In this document: positions 7,100 through 15,565 of the stretch, in pieces
Position numbering within the stretch: position 1 is the first letter of the stretch
Layout: each line of letters opens with the position of its first letter
Assembly: GCA_023390055.1 (NCBI GenBank)
Contig: JAEWDP010000060.1
Coordinates: 1 to 26,132, forward strand
From: Pseudomonadota bacterium
GTDB lineage: Bacteria > Pseudomonadota > Alphaproteobacteria > Rhizobiales > Rhizobiaceae
Reading direction: 5' to 3'
DNA: 26,132 nucleotides
Position numbers and translations under genes: made by a program
The notes under the pieces: model-generated
Told to the model about the DNA's origin: nothing
Database searches by the model: none
Seen by the model: the letters and a program-made list of their open reading frames with translations, nothing else

Positions 7100-8755
7100 T
7101 CACGTACATTCCACACGAGGTTCGCGGTTACGCAATTCGTCAACCAGCACGCGAGTATTCTCTGAATAGTCGATGGGTACATCAACCAGATGAACACCGC
7201 CGCCGCAAAAGGCCGCTTCAAGAGTGGGTGCGAGATCCTTGATCGCCCCCACTCGCGAACCCTTGGCACCGTAAGCCTCCGCATAGCGTACAAAGTCGGG
7301 ATTGCCGAAGCTCATGCCAAAATCAGGAAAGCCATCGACCGCCTGCTTCCATCGGATCATGCCATAGGCGCTATCGTTCAAAATGACCACCACGAGGTTC
7401 AACTCAAGGCGGACCGCTGTTTCCATCTCCTGCGAGTTCATCATGAAACCGCCGTCGCCACACACCGCCATGACGCGGCGGTTGGGATGAAGCATCGCCG
7501 CCATCATTGCCGAGGGCAGGCCAGCTCCCATCGTGGCAAGCGCATTGTCGAGCAGCAGCGTGTTGGCGACATGAGTGCGGTAGTTGCGGGCAAACCAAAT
7601 CTTGAACATGCCGTTGTCGAGGCAAACGATACCATCTTCCGGCATCACCTTTCGGACATCATGGACGAGGCGCTGGGGGGTAACGGGGAAGCAATCTTCC
7701 TCGGCGCGGTCGTTAATGCGTGCGAGAATCCTCCGGCGCAATCCAGGCATCCCCTCGTCAGGCGATATTCTGTCTTCAAGCCGCTCTCCCAGTCCTTCGA
7801 CGGACGTGCCTATATCGCCGACCACCTCGATATCCGGATGATAAACCTGTTCGACCGTGGCCGACTGGTAGCCAACATGGACGACCCTGGGCCCGCCCTC
7901 GCTCTTCATCAGGAACGGTGGCTTCTCGATCGTGTCATGGCCGATGGCGACGATCAGGTCGGCGCGTTCGATCGCTTCGTGGACATAGTCTCCCTCCGAG
8001 AGCGCGGCAGTCCCGACGTAGAGGTTAGAGCCGCCATTGACGGCTCCCTTGCCCATCTGCGTGTTGAAGAACGGCAGTCGGGTGCGCACGATGAAGTCGG
8101 AGAGCGGCTCGACGAGTGCGGGCCGGTTGCCGGCCGCGCCGATCATGACCAAGGGCCTCTGGGCGGAAAGGATCATCTCAGCCGCATTGTCGAGCGCCGC
8201 GGCACTGGCGATCGGCCGGTCCTGCGGATGGCACGGAATGACGGAGGCGCGCTCGGCGTCCGCGGCCGCGATGTCCTCCGGCAATTCCAGATGCACCGAC
8301 CCCGGCCTCTCCTCCGCTGCAACGCGAAATGCATCACGAACGGTGGCGGGAATGGCGGCAGGGCTCAGGATCTGACGCGTCATCTTGGTCAGCGGCTTCA
8401 TAGAGGAGACAATATCGACGATCTGAAAGCGGGCCTGCTTGGCACTCATCACCGGCTTTTGGCCAGTAATGAGGATCATAGGCATGGCACCAAGGTGGGC
8501 ATAGGCCGCACCAGTTGAGAGATTAAGTGCGCCGGGTCCTAGCGTCGCGAGGCAGACGCCGGGCTTGCCGGTCAGCCGTCCATGCGTCGCCGCCATGAAG
8601 GCTGCGGCCTGCTCATGTCGGGTGAGGATCAGTTCGATGCTGGAGGTTCGCAGCGACTCCAGAAGGTCGAGGTTCTCCTCTCCCGGCACCCCAAAGATGT
8701 AATCCACGCCTTCGTTCTCCAGCGCGGCGACAAAAATGTCCGATCCTTTTCGCAT
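7100..8755 (-). CDS. Acetolactate-synthase-like ThDP-dependent enzyme
   Basis: A 551-residue thiamine diphosphate enzyme of the acetolactate synthase / benzoylformate decarboxylase superfamily. It has the N-terminal pyrimidine-binding domain (FGVPGEENLD at 21-30, catalytic-cofactor Glu48 in TRHEQAAAFM), a central domain, and the C-terminal ThDP motif from GDGGFMMN (433-440) to Asn460. The family condenses 2-oxoacids, typically two pyruvates to 2-acetolactate with loss of CO2. There is no regulatory small subunit nearby, which fits a catabolic (AlsS-type) or otherwise specialised enzyme rather than branched-chain amino acid synthesis. GGGAG precedes the ATG by 8 bases. It is first in the operon with the aldehyde dehydrogenase. 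The real donor and acceptor are not known. Confidence 0.85.
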   Translation of the reverse strand: MRKGSDIFVAALENEGVDYIFGVPGEENLDLLESLRTSSIELILTRHEQAAAFMAATHGRLTGKPGVCLATLGPGALNLSTGAAYAHLGAMPMILITGQKPVMSAKQARFQIVDIVSSMKPLTKMTRQILSPAAIPATVRDAFRVAAEERPGSVHLELPEDIAAADAERASVIPCHPQDRPIASAAALDNAAEMILSAQRPLVMIGAAGNRPALVEPLSDFIVRTRLPFFNTQMGKGAVNGGSNLYVGTAALSEGDYVHEAIERADLIVAIGHDTIEKPPFLMKSEGGPRVVHVGYQSATVEQVYHPDIEVVGDIGTSVEGLGERLEDRISPDEGMPGLRRRILARINDRAEEDCFPVTPQRLVHDVRKVMPEDGIVCLDNGMFKIWFARNYRTHVANTLLLDNALATMGAGLPSAMMAAMLHPNRRVMAVCGDGGFMMNSQEMETAVRLELNLVVVILNDSAYGMIRWKQAVDGFPDFGMSFGNPDFVRYAEAYGAKGSRVGAIKDLAPTLEAAFCGGGVHLVDVPIDYSENTRVLVDELRNREPRVECT

Positions 8756-9637
8756 AGCCTAAGCTCCCAGGTTCATCTGTTTAAAAGGGGCTCACACCGT
8801 ACATGCGCGGCATATGGAGCCGACGAAGTCAGGGACCTCGATCTCCTGCATAGTCCGTCATACGATCAGTTACCGAGGAAGGCGCCCCGGTCGCCGGATC
8901 GGGAAGGATGGCTGCAGTTGTCGACGCCTACTTCCATGATGGGTTCCTACAAGATGTTCGTCAATCTTAGCGGCCGACCTTGGATTGACGCCTACGACTA
9001 GGCTGCTCCATCGCAGAATGGTTGGCACGCCTCTTCGACCTAGAGTTAATCTACGTTTCAAGGGACTGCGGTGCCGTTCTTGCCTTGCCGGTATCATTCT
9101 TGCTCCCTTTCCGGCCTCTCGAGACGACGCCGGCTTGAGATCCACGGTTTTTGGCAAGGGCGACCGAGATTCAGTGGATCTGCCGGCCGGAACCCGAGGC
9201 TGGCCGAGCATGCTGACATAGATGCAGTATCAAATGGTGCTGAGCCTATCCGCATTCCGGTTCTTCGCTGCGAGCAATGTCCCTGTGATGGAGGCGGACT
9301 CGGCAGGTAAGCTTTGGCGTTCCCGACAACGGGTCAACGCGGGTAAGGGGCACTGTTAATCAGCAGTCGCTTCCAATCGTGCGGTGATCCTGATCAGCAA
9401 ACTTGCCTTTACCAAGATGCCAGATCGGCCGGACTCCGCAAGATGAGCACCGTCATCGCAATCTTCGCGACGCGCCGATCGAACGAGCCCACTAGGTTGA
9501 GGCTCTCAAGGCAAATCTGCCCTGCTGCCAGATGCACCCTTTTGCGTCGCCGCCATGGGCGCCAGGCCTTGAGCAGGATACCTGCGCGCAGCCCGCTGCT
9601 CCGACGATAGGCCGCCAAGACAAAGAGAGATGCGACC
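8756..9637. other. Long non-coding stretch between divergent operons
   Basis: About 880 bases lie between the ThDP gene (leftward) and the amidohydrolase operon (rightward). It must hold both promoters. Short overlapping readings exist on both strands, but none has a good ribosome site or recognisable protein. The part at about 9097-9178 resembles sequence in front of the pirin gene. The remainder may contain decayed coding DNA; I could not assign any. Confidence 0.5.
9097..9178. repeat. Dispersed intergenic repeat, copy A
   Basis: Shares ordered blocks with copy B near 20059-20145: TTCTTGCTCCCTTT, CGGC, GGCTTGAGATC, AAGGG, CGACCGA and TGGA, with small indels between. Both copies stand upstream of enzyme genes, at different distances. 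It could be a duplicated regulatory region or a remnant of a common ancestral leader. Confidence 0.55.
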
Positions 9638-9772
9638 ATGGGCCAGATCCAACCTTATGTTCTTTCGCTGGCCGCCGGTCTGGGGATCGGTGTGCTCTCC
9701 GGCCTTTCCGCGATGCTTCTACTGCAGCGCTTTTCTCATCAACTCACTCGCGCGCAAAGGAGAACGTCATGA
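9638..9772 (+). CDS. XapX-like small membrane peptide coupled to the amidohydrolase
   Basis: A 44-residue reading, MGQIQPYVLSLAAGLGIGVL, continuing with a second hydrophobic stretch and a basic tail. An AGAGAGA site lies about 7 bases before the ATG. Its TGA overlaps the ATG of the amidohydrolase (ATGA at 9769-9772), which suggests translational coupling and makes the small gene credible. The first 20 residues resemble XapX-domain peptides (YLLSLGAGLLVGVI type), which are often neighbours of amidohydrolases or isochorismatases. The second half does not carry the usual VRSPAPP motif, so this is a diverged or truncated version. It probably inserts in the inner membrane; its role is unknown. Confidence 0.5.
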   Translation: MGQIQPYVLSLAAGLGIGVLSGLSAMLLLQRFSHQLTRAQRRTS

Positions 9773-11622
9773 CTGCCAACGATCTGATTATTGTCAACGC
9801 CAAGGTGACGACACTCGACCGGCAGAACCCGGCTGCTAGCGCAGTGGCCATCCGGGACGGCAGGTTCCTTGTCGTGGGGTCGGAAGCCGAAGTCCGAGCC
9901 TTTGCCCCAAACGCCGAGGTCATCGATGCAAAAGGGCGCCGGCTGATCCCCGGGCTGATCGACAGCCACACCCATATGATCCGCGGCGGGCTGAACTACA
10001 ATATGGAGCTTCGTTGGGACGGCGTCCCATCGCTTTCCGATGCGATGTTGATGCTGAAGCGGCAGGTCGACCGGACGCCGGCGCCGCAATGGGTGCGCGT
10101 CGTGGGCGGTTTCACTCAATACCAGTTCGCTGAAAAACGCCTTCCGACGCTTGAAGAAATCAACGCCGTCGCGCCCGATACGCCCGTCTTCATTCTGCAT
10201 CTATACGATCGCGCATTGCTCAACGCGGCTGCCTTGCGGGTTGTCGGCTACACAAAGGACACACCCAATCCTCCCGGCGGCGAGATCGTCAGGGACGAAG
10301 CCGGCAATCCCACCGGCCTGCTTCTGGCACAGCCCAACGCAACAATCCTCTATTCCACGCTGACCAAAGGCCCGAAGCTGGACCCCGAGTACCAGATTAA
10401 CTCCTCCCGCCATTTCATGCGCGAGTTGAACAGTCTCGGAGTAACCAGCGTGATCGACGCCGGCGGCGGTTTCCAGAACTATCCCGACGACTATGAGATA
10501 ATCGAAAGACTTCACGCTGACGGTCAGATGACTGTCCGTGTCAGTTACAACCTCTTCACCCAGAAGCCCAAGGAGGAGCTTGCGGATTTCTCGTCCTGGA
10601 TAAAGCAGGTCTCGCCCGGGCAGGGTGACGATTTATACCGTCACAACGGCGCAGGCGAGATGCTTGTCTATTCTGCGGCCGACTTCGAAGATTTCCGGGT
10701 CGAGCGTCCAGACATGCCGTCGAATATGGAAGCCGAGCTGGAGCCCGTCATTCGACTTCTTGCGGAAAACCGCTGGCCCTGGCGGCTGCATGCCACTTAT
10801 GACGAAACGATCGATCGCGCGCTTGACGTATTCGAGAAGGTCAACCGAGACGTTCCTCTCTCCGGCATCAATTGGTTCTTCGACCACGCTGAAACGATCA
10901 CAGACCGCAACATTGATCGGATCGCCGCGCTCGGCGGCGGCATTGCCGTGCAACACCGGATGGCGTTTCAGGGCGAATTTTTCGTAGAGCGCTACGGGAC
11001 AAAGGCCGCAGAGCGCACGCCGCCAGTACGCCGGATACTGGAAGCAGGTGTGGCACTTGGCGCCGGGACGGATGCGACCCGCGTGGCCAGCTACAACCCG
11101 TGGGTCTCGCTCTCATGGCTGGTGACGTCCCGAACGGTCGGCGGCCTTGCGCTCTATCCGCAGCAGGATCGCCTTGACAGGGAAACAGCGTTGCGCCTGT
11201 GGACCGAAGCCAACACCTGGTTCTCCAATGAGGAGGGCAAGAAGGGCCGGATCCAAGCCGGTCAGCTTGCCGACCTCGCCCTGCTGTCCGAAGACTACTT
11301 TTCGGTGCCGGAGGTCGACATCGTCCACCTGCGATCGGTCCTGACTATTCTCGGCGGGCAGATCGTGCATGGAGACGGCGATTACCAGCACCTTGCACCG
11401 GAGCTTCCCGTTGCGATGCCGGACTGGTCGCCGGTCGCGACTTTCGGTGGCGACTACCACCGGGCGACGGAAACGCGCGCGCGAATGATGGTGAACTGCG
11501 GTTGCGCGAACAACTGCTCAGTGCACGGGCATGACCATGCCGCGGCCCTCGGCGCACGTGTGCCAGCGTCGGACGCCCGTACCTTCTGGGGTGCCCTCGG
11601 CTGCGGCTGCTGGGCAGTCTGA
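9769..11622 (+). CDS. YtcJ-type metal-dependent amidohydrolase
   Basis: A 617-residue protein of the amidohydrolase 3 (YtcJ-like) family. It has the N-terminal strand cap, the metal motif HTH at residues 67-69 (GLIDSHTHM), a TIM-barrel body, a probable second metal His in FDHAE, and the late Asp in GAGTDATRV. The family hydrolyses C-N bonds in amides or ureas. The start at 9769 follows AAAGGAG by 6 bases; longer readings upstream lack that. The C-terminus is unusual: a tail with NCGCANNCSVHGHDH and a final GALGCGCWAV, rich in Cys and His and able in principle to bind a metal. It is followed after 47 bp by an MFS transporter, suggesting an uptake or export plus hydrolysis unit. The substrate is unknown. 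Confidence 0.87.
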   Translation: MTANDLIIVNAKVTTLDRQNPAASAVAIRDGRFLVVGSEAEVRAFAPNAEVIDAKGRRLIPGLIDSHTHMIRGGLNYNMELRWDGVPSLSDAMLMLKRQVDRTPAPQWVRVVGGFTQYQFAEKRLPTLEEINAVAPDTPVFILHLYDRALLNAAALRVVGYTKDTPNPPGGEIVRDEAGNPTGLLLAQPNATILYSTLTKGPKLDPEYQINSSRHFMRELNSLGVTSVIDAGGGFQNYPDDYEIIERLHADGQMTVRVSYNLFTQKPKEELADFSSWIKQVSPGQGDDLYRHNGAGEMLVYSAADFEDFRVERPDMPSNMEAELEPVIRLLAENRWPWRLHATYDETIDRALDVFEKVNRDVPLSGINWFFDHAETITDRNIDRIAALGGGIAVQHRMAFQGEFFVERYGTKAAERTPPVRRILEAGVALGAGTDATRVASYNPWVSLSWLVTSRTVGGLALYPQQDRLDRETALRLWTEANTWFSNEEGKKGRIQAGQLADLALLSEDYFSVPEVDIVHLRSVLTILGGQIVHGDGDYQHLAPELPVAMPDWSPVATFGGDYHRATETRARMMVNCGCANNCSVHGHDHAAALGARVPASDARTFWGALGCGCWAV

Positions 11623-11669
11623 GCTTGACCGCGATAAACCCTCCACCCCGGACGAACAAGGAAATCGTC

Positions 11670-13253
11670 ATGAGCGAGACACAGCAAGAGAAGATAATCG
11701 GACCGCTTGGTTTTCCAGTTTTCCGGGCGCTCTGGATCGCCACCGTCGTTTCCAATGTAGGCACGTGGATGCACGACGTCGGCGCCGGCTGGCTGATGAC
11801 CGCGTTGTCGCCCAGCCCGCTGCTCGTCGCGCTGGTCCAGGCGGCGACGACACTGCCCATGTTCCTCCTGGCGCTTCCGGCGGGTGCGCTTGCCGACATC
11901 GTCGATCGGCGCAGAATGCTGATGACGGCGCAACTGCTTGGCCTCTTGGCGGCCGCTCTCCTGGCACTCCTCACTTTGCTTGATCTAGTCACTCCTCCGG
12001 TTCTTTTGGGTGGGACCTTCATGCTCGGCATCGCGGCGGCCCTGAGCGCCCCTGTATTCCAGGCAATTGTGCCCGAACTGGTCGACAAGCGGGCATTACC
12101 GGATGCCATTGCGCTGAACAGTCTGGGCGTTAACATCTCCCGGGCCATCGGACCGGCGCTTGGCGGGATTATCGTCGCTCTTGCCGGGACTTCGGCAGTG
12201 TTCGCGTTGAACGCGCTGTCGGTCGTGACCGTGCTGGTCGTCCTCTACACCTGGCGGCGTCCTCAGACCCCTCACGCCCTGCCGCCAGAGCATTTCTTCG
12301 GTGCGCTGAAGGCAGGTTACCGCTACTCACGCCATTCGCCGGCGATGCGTCTTGTGCTGGTCCGGGCAGTTGGATTCTTCCTGTTCGCAAGCGCGCTCTG
12401 GGCAATGCTGCCACTCATCGCACGGCGTGGGCTCGGGCTCGACGCGGCTGGCTACGGTGTCCTGCTCGGCTGCATGGGTGCTGGCGCGGTTCTGGGCGCA
12501 ATCCTATTGAAGCGGTTGCGCAAGACGGTTCCCTCCAACACGATCTCCGTGGGGGCAACGGTGTTCTTCGCCCTATCGACGCTGACGCTGGCACTGGCTA
12601 CCAGTGCCTGGATCGCCGGGGCAGTCATGTTTTGTGCCGGCCTCGCCTGGATCGGAATGCTGACGTCGCTCAATGTCGCGGCGCAGATGGCTTCGCCCGG
12701 ATGGGTAAAGGCGCGTGCACTCGCCGTCTACATTCTCGTGTTTCAGGGTGCGATGACGGGGGGGAGCATCCTGTGGGGCTCAGTCGCCGCCAGCACCAGC
12801 ATCAGTACCGCTTTGGTGGCGGCTGCGGCGGGGCAGGTGGCGGCGCTAGTGCTGGCCATACGCTGGCGCCTGCCGCAGGATTCGGCCTCCGATCTATCGC
12901 CTTCTAACCATTGGGCCGAACCGGTGGTATCAATGCAGCCTGCGGACGATCGCGGCCCGGTCCTCATCGAGATCGAGTATCGGATCGAACCCGCACGGCT
13001 TCCCGAATTTGTGTCCGCGCTGCGCCAGTTCCGGTTTTCGAGACAGCGTGACGGCGCCATCCGCTGGGACGTTTGGGAAGATGTCGAGGAGACTGGTCGG
13101 ATTGTCGAAAGCTTCGTCGTCGAAAGCTGGGTAGAGCACCAGCGACAGCATGGGCGGGTAACGCGCACCGACCAACTCGATCAGGAAACGATAAAGGCTT
13201 TTCATCTCGGCGAGAGGCCGCCCCTTGTCCGCCATCTGTTGAGGCCTCTGTGA
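11670..13253 (+). CDS. MFS transporter with C-terminal ABM-like domain
   Basis: A 527-residue inner-membrane protein of the EntS-like / transmembrane secretion effector branch of the MFS. Residues 1 to about 410 hold around 11-12 hydrophobic segments, with the MFS loop GALADIVDRRR between segments 2 and 3. Residues from about 430 are soluble (VLIEIEYRIEPARLPEFVSAL to the end) and resemble a dimeric alpha/beta-barrel monooxygenase-like (ABM) domain, a known arrangement in this branch. The start at 11670 is preceded by AAGGAAA; an earlier start at 11625 has no site. It lies in the amidohydrolase operon. It probably exports a drug, siderophore-like or toxic compound (inference). A relic of a paralogue's 3' end lies at 2683-2840. 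Confidence 0.88.
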   Translation: MSETQQEKIIGPLGFPVFRALWIATVVSNVGTWMHDVGAGWLMTALSPSPLLVALVQAATTLPMFLLALPAGALADIVDRRRMLMTAQLLGLLAAALLALLTLLDLVTPPVLLGGTFMLGIAAALSAPVFQAIVPELVDKRALPDAIALNSLGVNISRAIGPALGGIIVALAGTSAVFALNALSVVTVLVVLYTWRRPQTPHALPPEHFFGALKAGYRYSRHSPAMRLVLVRAVGFFLFASALWAMLPLIARRGLGLDAAGYGVLLGCMGAGAVLGAILLKRLRKTVPSNTISVGATVFFALSTLTLALATSAWIAGAVMFCAGLAWIGMLTSLNVAAQMASPGWVKARALAVYILVFQGAMTGGSILWGSVAASTSISTALVAAAAGQVAALVLAIRWRLPQDSASDLSPSNHWAEPVVSMQPADDRGPVLIEIEYRIEPARLPEFVSALRQFRFSRQRDGAIRWDVWEDVEETGRIVESFVVESWVEHQRQHGRVTRTDQLDQETIKAFHLGERPPLVRHLLRPL

Positions 13254-13504
13254 GCTTCCCTCGCGTCATCAATCGCCTGTTGGAAGAAACGGGCGCCTCC
13301 AGGGCTGCAATAGACCGCAAGATTAGCACCTCTACGGCAGCCTCTGCGCCGCGAGGTCGTCTGCACTTCGCTAGGGTGCCTTTCGTGAAACGGGTCGCGC
13401 ACTTCTCGCTGATGGGAGTTCGTCGACATCGCGCAGCTCGTTCCCGCCAATGCGGACTGCGATGCCTTGGAAATCAGCAGAACCTCACTCAAAGGAGAAA
13501 TGCT

Positions 13505-14335
13505 ATGCCCACCATCACTACGTCCGACGGCACGACCCTCTTCTACAAGGATTGGGGGCCGAAAGATGCCCAGCCGATAATGTTCCACCACGGCTGGCCG
13601 CTCAGTGCCGACGACTGGGATAACCAGATGTTGTTCTTCCTGACTCAAGGCTATCGTGTGATCGCGCATGATCGGCGCGGCCATGGTCGATCCAACCAGA
13701 CCGACACCGGTAACGACATGGATACCTACGCCGCCGACGTGGCCGAGATTGCCAAGGCGCTCAATCTGCGCGACGCGGTCCATATCGGCCATTCGACTGG
13801 CGGCGGCGAGGTCACTCGCTATGCGGCTCGTGCGGAGCGTGGCCGGGTGGCGAAGGCCATTCTGATTGCCGCAATCCCGCCTGTGATGGCGCAGTCCGAC
13901 GCGAATCCAGACGGTGTTCCGATGACGGTCTTCGATGGGTTGCGTTCCGCCCTGGAGGCCAATCGCGCGCAGTTCTATCGCGATCTGCCGAGTGGGCCCT
14001 TCTACGGCTTCAATCGCGAGAATGCGACGGTCTGCCAGGGCCTTATCGACAATTGGTGGCGCCAGGGCATGAGTGGTGGCGCCAAGGCGCATCACGACTG
14101 CATCAAGGCGTTTTCCGAGACCGACTTCACCCAGGACCTGGAGGCTCTTACAATTCCAATCCTGATCATCCACGGCGAGGATGATCAGATCGTGCCGATC
14201 GAGAACTCGGCCCACAAGGCGATAAAGCTTGTCAGGGACGGTACGCTGAAGACCTATCCCGGACTTTCCCATGGCCTGTTCGCCACGCATCCGGATGTGG
14301 TGAACCCGGATATGCTGGCTTTCATTCGCGGCTAA
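13505..14335 (+). CDS. Alpha/beta hydrolase, non-haem chloroperoxidase / arylesterase type
   Basis: A 276-residue cytoplasmic hydrolase. The triad is visible: Ser97 in GHSTGG, Asp227 in HGEDDQIVP and His256 in GLSHGLF. Trp31 follows the HHGW oxyanion motif. Spacing and length match cofactor-free haloperoxidases (perhydrolases) that hydrolyse esters and form peracids. AAAGGAG lies 8-9 bases before the ATG at 13505. Readings extending back to 13073 are overlap with the transporter gene and are rejected. It is separated by 251 bp from the MFS gene, so it may have its own promoter, and it ends before a hairpin at 14354-14385. The natural substrate cannot be told. Confidence 0.9.
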   Translation: MPTITTSDGTTLFYKDWGPKDAQPIMFHHGWPLSADDWDNQMLFFLTQGYRVIAHDRRGHGRSNQTDTGNDMDTYAADVAEIAKALNLRDAVHIGHSTGGGEVTRYAARAERGRVAKAILIAAIPPVMAQSDANPDGVPMTVFDGLRSALEANRAQFYRDLPSGPFYGFNRENATVCQGLIDNWWRQGMSGGAKAHHDCIKAFSETDFTQDLEALTIPILIIHGEDDQIVPIENSAHKAIKLVRDGTLKTYPGLSHGLFATHPDVVNPDMLAFIRG

Positions 14336-14353
14336 GGCATCGTTGCCGAAGGT

Positions 14354-14385
14354 ATTCGGCGGTGCTTCGTTCGCGGCCGCCGAAT
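14354..14385 (+). terminator. Inverted repeat downstream of the alpha/beta hydrolase
   Basis: ATTCGGCGG (14354-14362) pairs perfectly with CCGCCGAAT (14377-14385) across a 14-base loop. One G-U and one G-C pair extend the stem. It begins 18 bases after the hydrolase stop. There is no following T-run, so it may be a weak terminator or an mRNA 3'-end stabiliser. Confidence 0.45.
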
Positions 14386-14535
14386 GCCCGCTTCCTTGGC
14401 CTGCTGGTACGTAAACCCGGTCCGGCATAATGTGATCGCCGAGGCGGTGCGATCCACGTGAACTCGAGTCCTCGGCATTGCCACTGTCGAGCCTTGGCAA
14501 ACCTTGCCAATTCTCCAGGATGAAGGATAGAAATA

Positions 14536-15555
14536 ATGCATGTGATCAAGATCGCGATTGCCGGTTTTGGGGGTGTTGGACGCGCGACGGCCAATCTTCT
14601 CCTCGACCGTCGCGAACGCTACCGGCAGGTCTACGGCACCGAAATACGCCTCGTTGCTGTCTGCGGATCGCGATCCGGTCTGGCCGACCCGGAGGGACTG
14701 GACGCCGGGCGCCTTGAGGCGCTCGAGCCGGGCCTGACAGGTCCCGCCTTTATCGAAGCGAGCAGTGCTGATATTCTCATCGAGGCGGGCCCGAGCGATT
14801 TTCGCACCGGTGGCCCCGGTCTTGCCTATATCCGCTCCGCGTTATCTGATGGACATGACACCATCGTCATATCGAAGGGCGCACTGGTCCACAGCGGACC
14901 GGAACTGCGAAGTCTGGCGCGTTCCACAGGCGCAAAGCTGAAACTTAGTGGTGCCGCTGCCGCTGCACTGCCGACGATCGACCTTCTTGAGCACAGCCTA
15001 AAAGGCTGCCAGGTGCTTGAGATAGAGGGCATTTTGAACGCCACCACCAACTATCTGCTGGATGCGATGATGAACCAGAACCTCGGTTTCGTCGAGGCGC
15101 TGGCGCGCGCGCAGGCGGGCGGCTTCGCTGAAGCCGACCCACGCAACGACACCGAGGGATGGGATACCGCAAGCAAGCTGCTGATCATCGCCAATTTCGG
15201 CCTCGATGCCGCCCTCAAGATGGACGAGCTCGTCGTAGATGGTATTCAGTCGATCACAGAGCAGCACATGGCTGCGTGGCGCGAAGAGCATCTCGTCCCC
15301 AAACTCGTCGGAAGCCTCATCCGGGCAGATGGAACGACAAGCTGCGCCGTCGGCATACGTACCTATCCGATGACCGACCCACTGGCGCATGTGACAGGAA
15401 AGAACAAGGCGATTCGCATCAAGACCGATGCTATGGGTGAGACGATCGCGATCGGGTCCGGAACCGAGCCTCTTGCCACTGCCGCCGCTGCGCTGAAGGA
15501 TCTCGAGCAAATCCTGACAACCAGAGTGGCGCTGCCCTCCTATCTGCTTTTCTGA
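14536..15555 (+). CDS. Homoserine-dehydrogenase-like NAD(P) oxidoreductase
   Basis: A 339-residue protein. It has the Rossmann motif GFGGVGRA near the N-terminus, the ISKGALVHSG segment at the place of the usual NKALL lysine, the family motif ILNATTNYLLDAM, and the catalytic region EADPRNDTEGWDTASKL with the conserved Asp and Lys. The family reduces aspartate semialdehyde to homoserine; this short version lacks the ACT domain of long housekeeping enzymes and has no thrB or thrC beside it, so a specialised or catabolic role is possible. GAAGGA lies 8 bases before the ATG. It is followed after 10 bp by a glutamine amidotransferase, so the two are likely co-transcribed. Confidence 0.85.
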   Translation: MHVIKIAIAGFGGVGRATANLLLDRRERYRQVYGTEIRLVAVCGSRSGLADPEGLDAGRLEALEPGLTGPAFIEASSADILIEAGPSDFRTGGPGLAYIRSALSDGHDTIVISKGALVHSGPELRSLARSTGAKLKLSGAAAAALPTIDLLEHSLKGCQVLEIEGILNATTNYLLDAMMNQNLGFVEALARAQAGGFAEADPRNDTEGWDTASKLLIIANFGLDAALKMDELVVDGIQSITEQHMAAWREEHLVPKLVGSLIRADGTTSCAVGIRTYPMTDPLAHVTGKNKAIRIKTDAMGETIAIGSGTEPLATAAAALKDLEQILTTRVALPSYLLF

Positions 15556-15565
15556 AGGCATCATC

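Noticed and set aside
6118..7242. 374-codon plus-strand reading
   Set aside because: Antisense to the aldehyde dehydrogenase; a by-product of GC-rich codon use.
7190..8518. 442-codon plus-strand reading
   Set aside because: It is antisense to the ThDP enzyme gene, which has all family motifs; the reading shows no recognisable protein and no ribosome site.
8870..9221. Overlapping short readings on both strands in the long gap
   Set aside because: No ribosome site, no recognisable family, and partly within the dispersed intergenic repeat.
13202..14500. 432-codon minus-strand reading
   Set aside because: Antisense to the alpha/beta hydrolase with its full triad.
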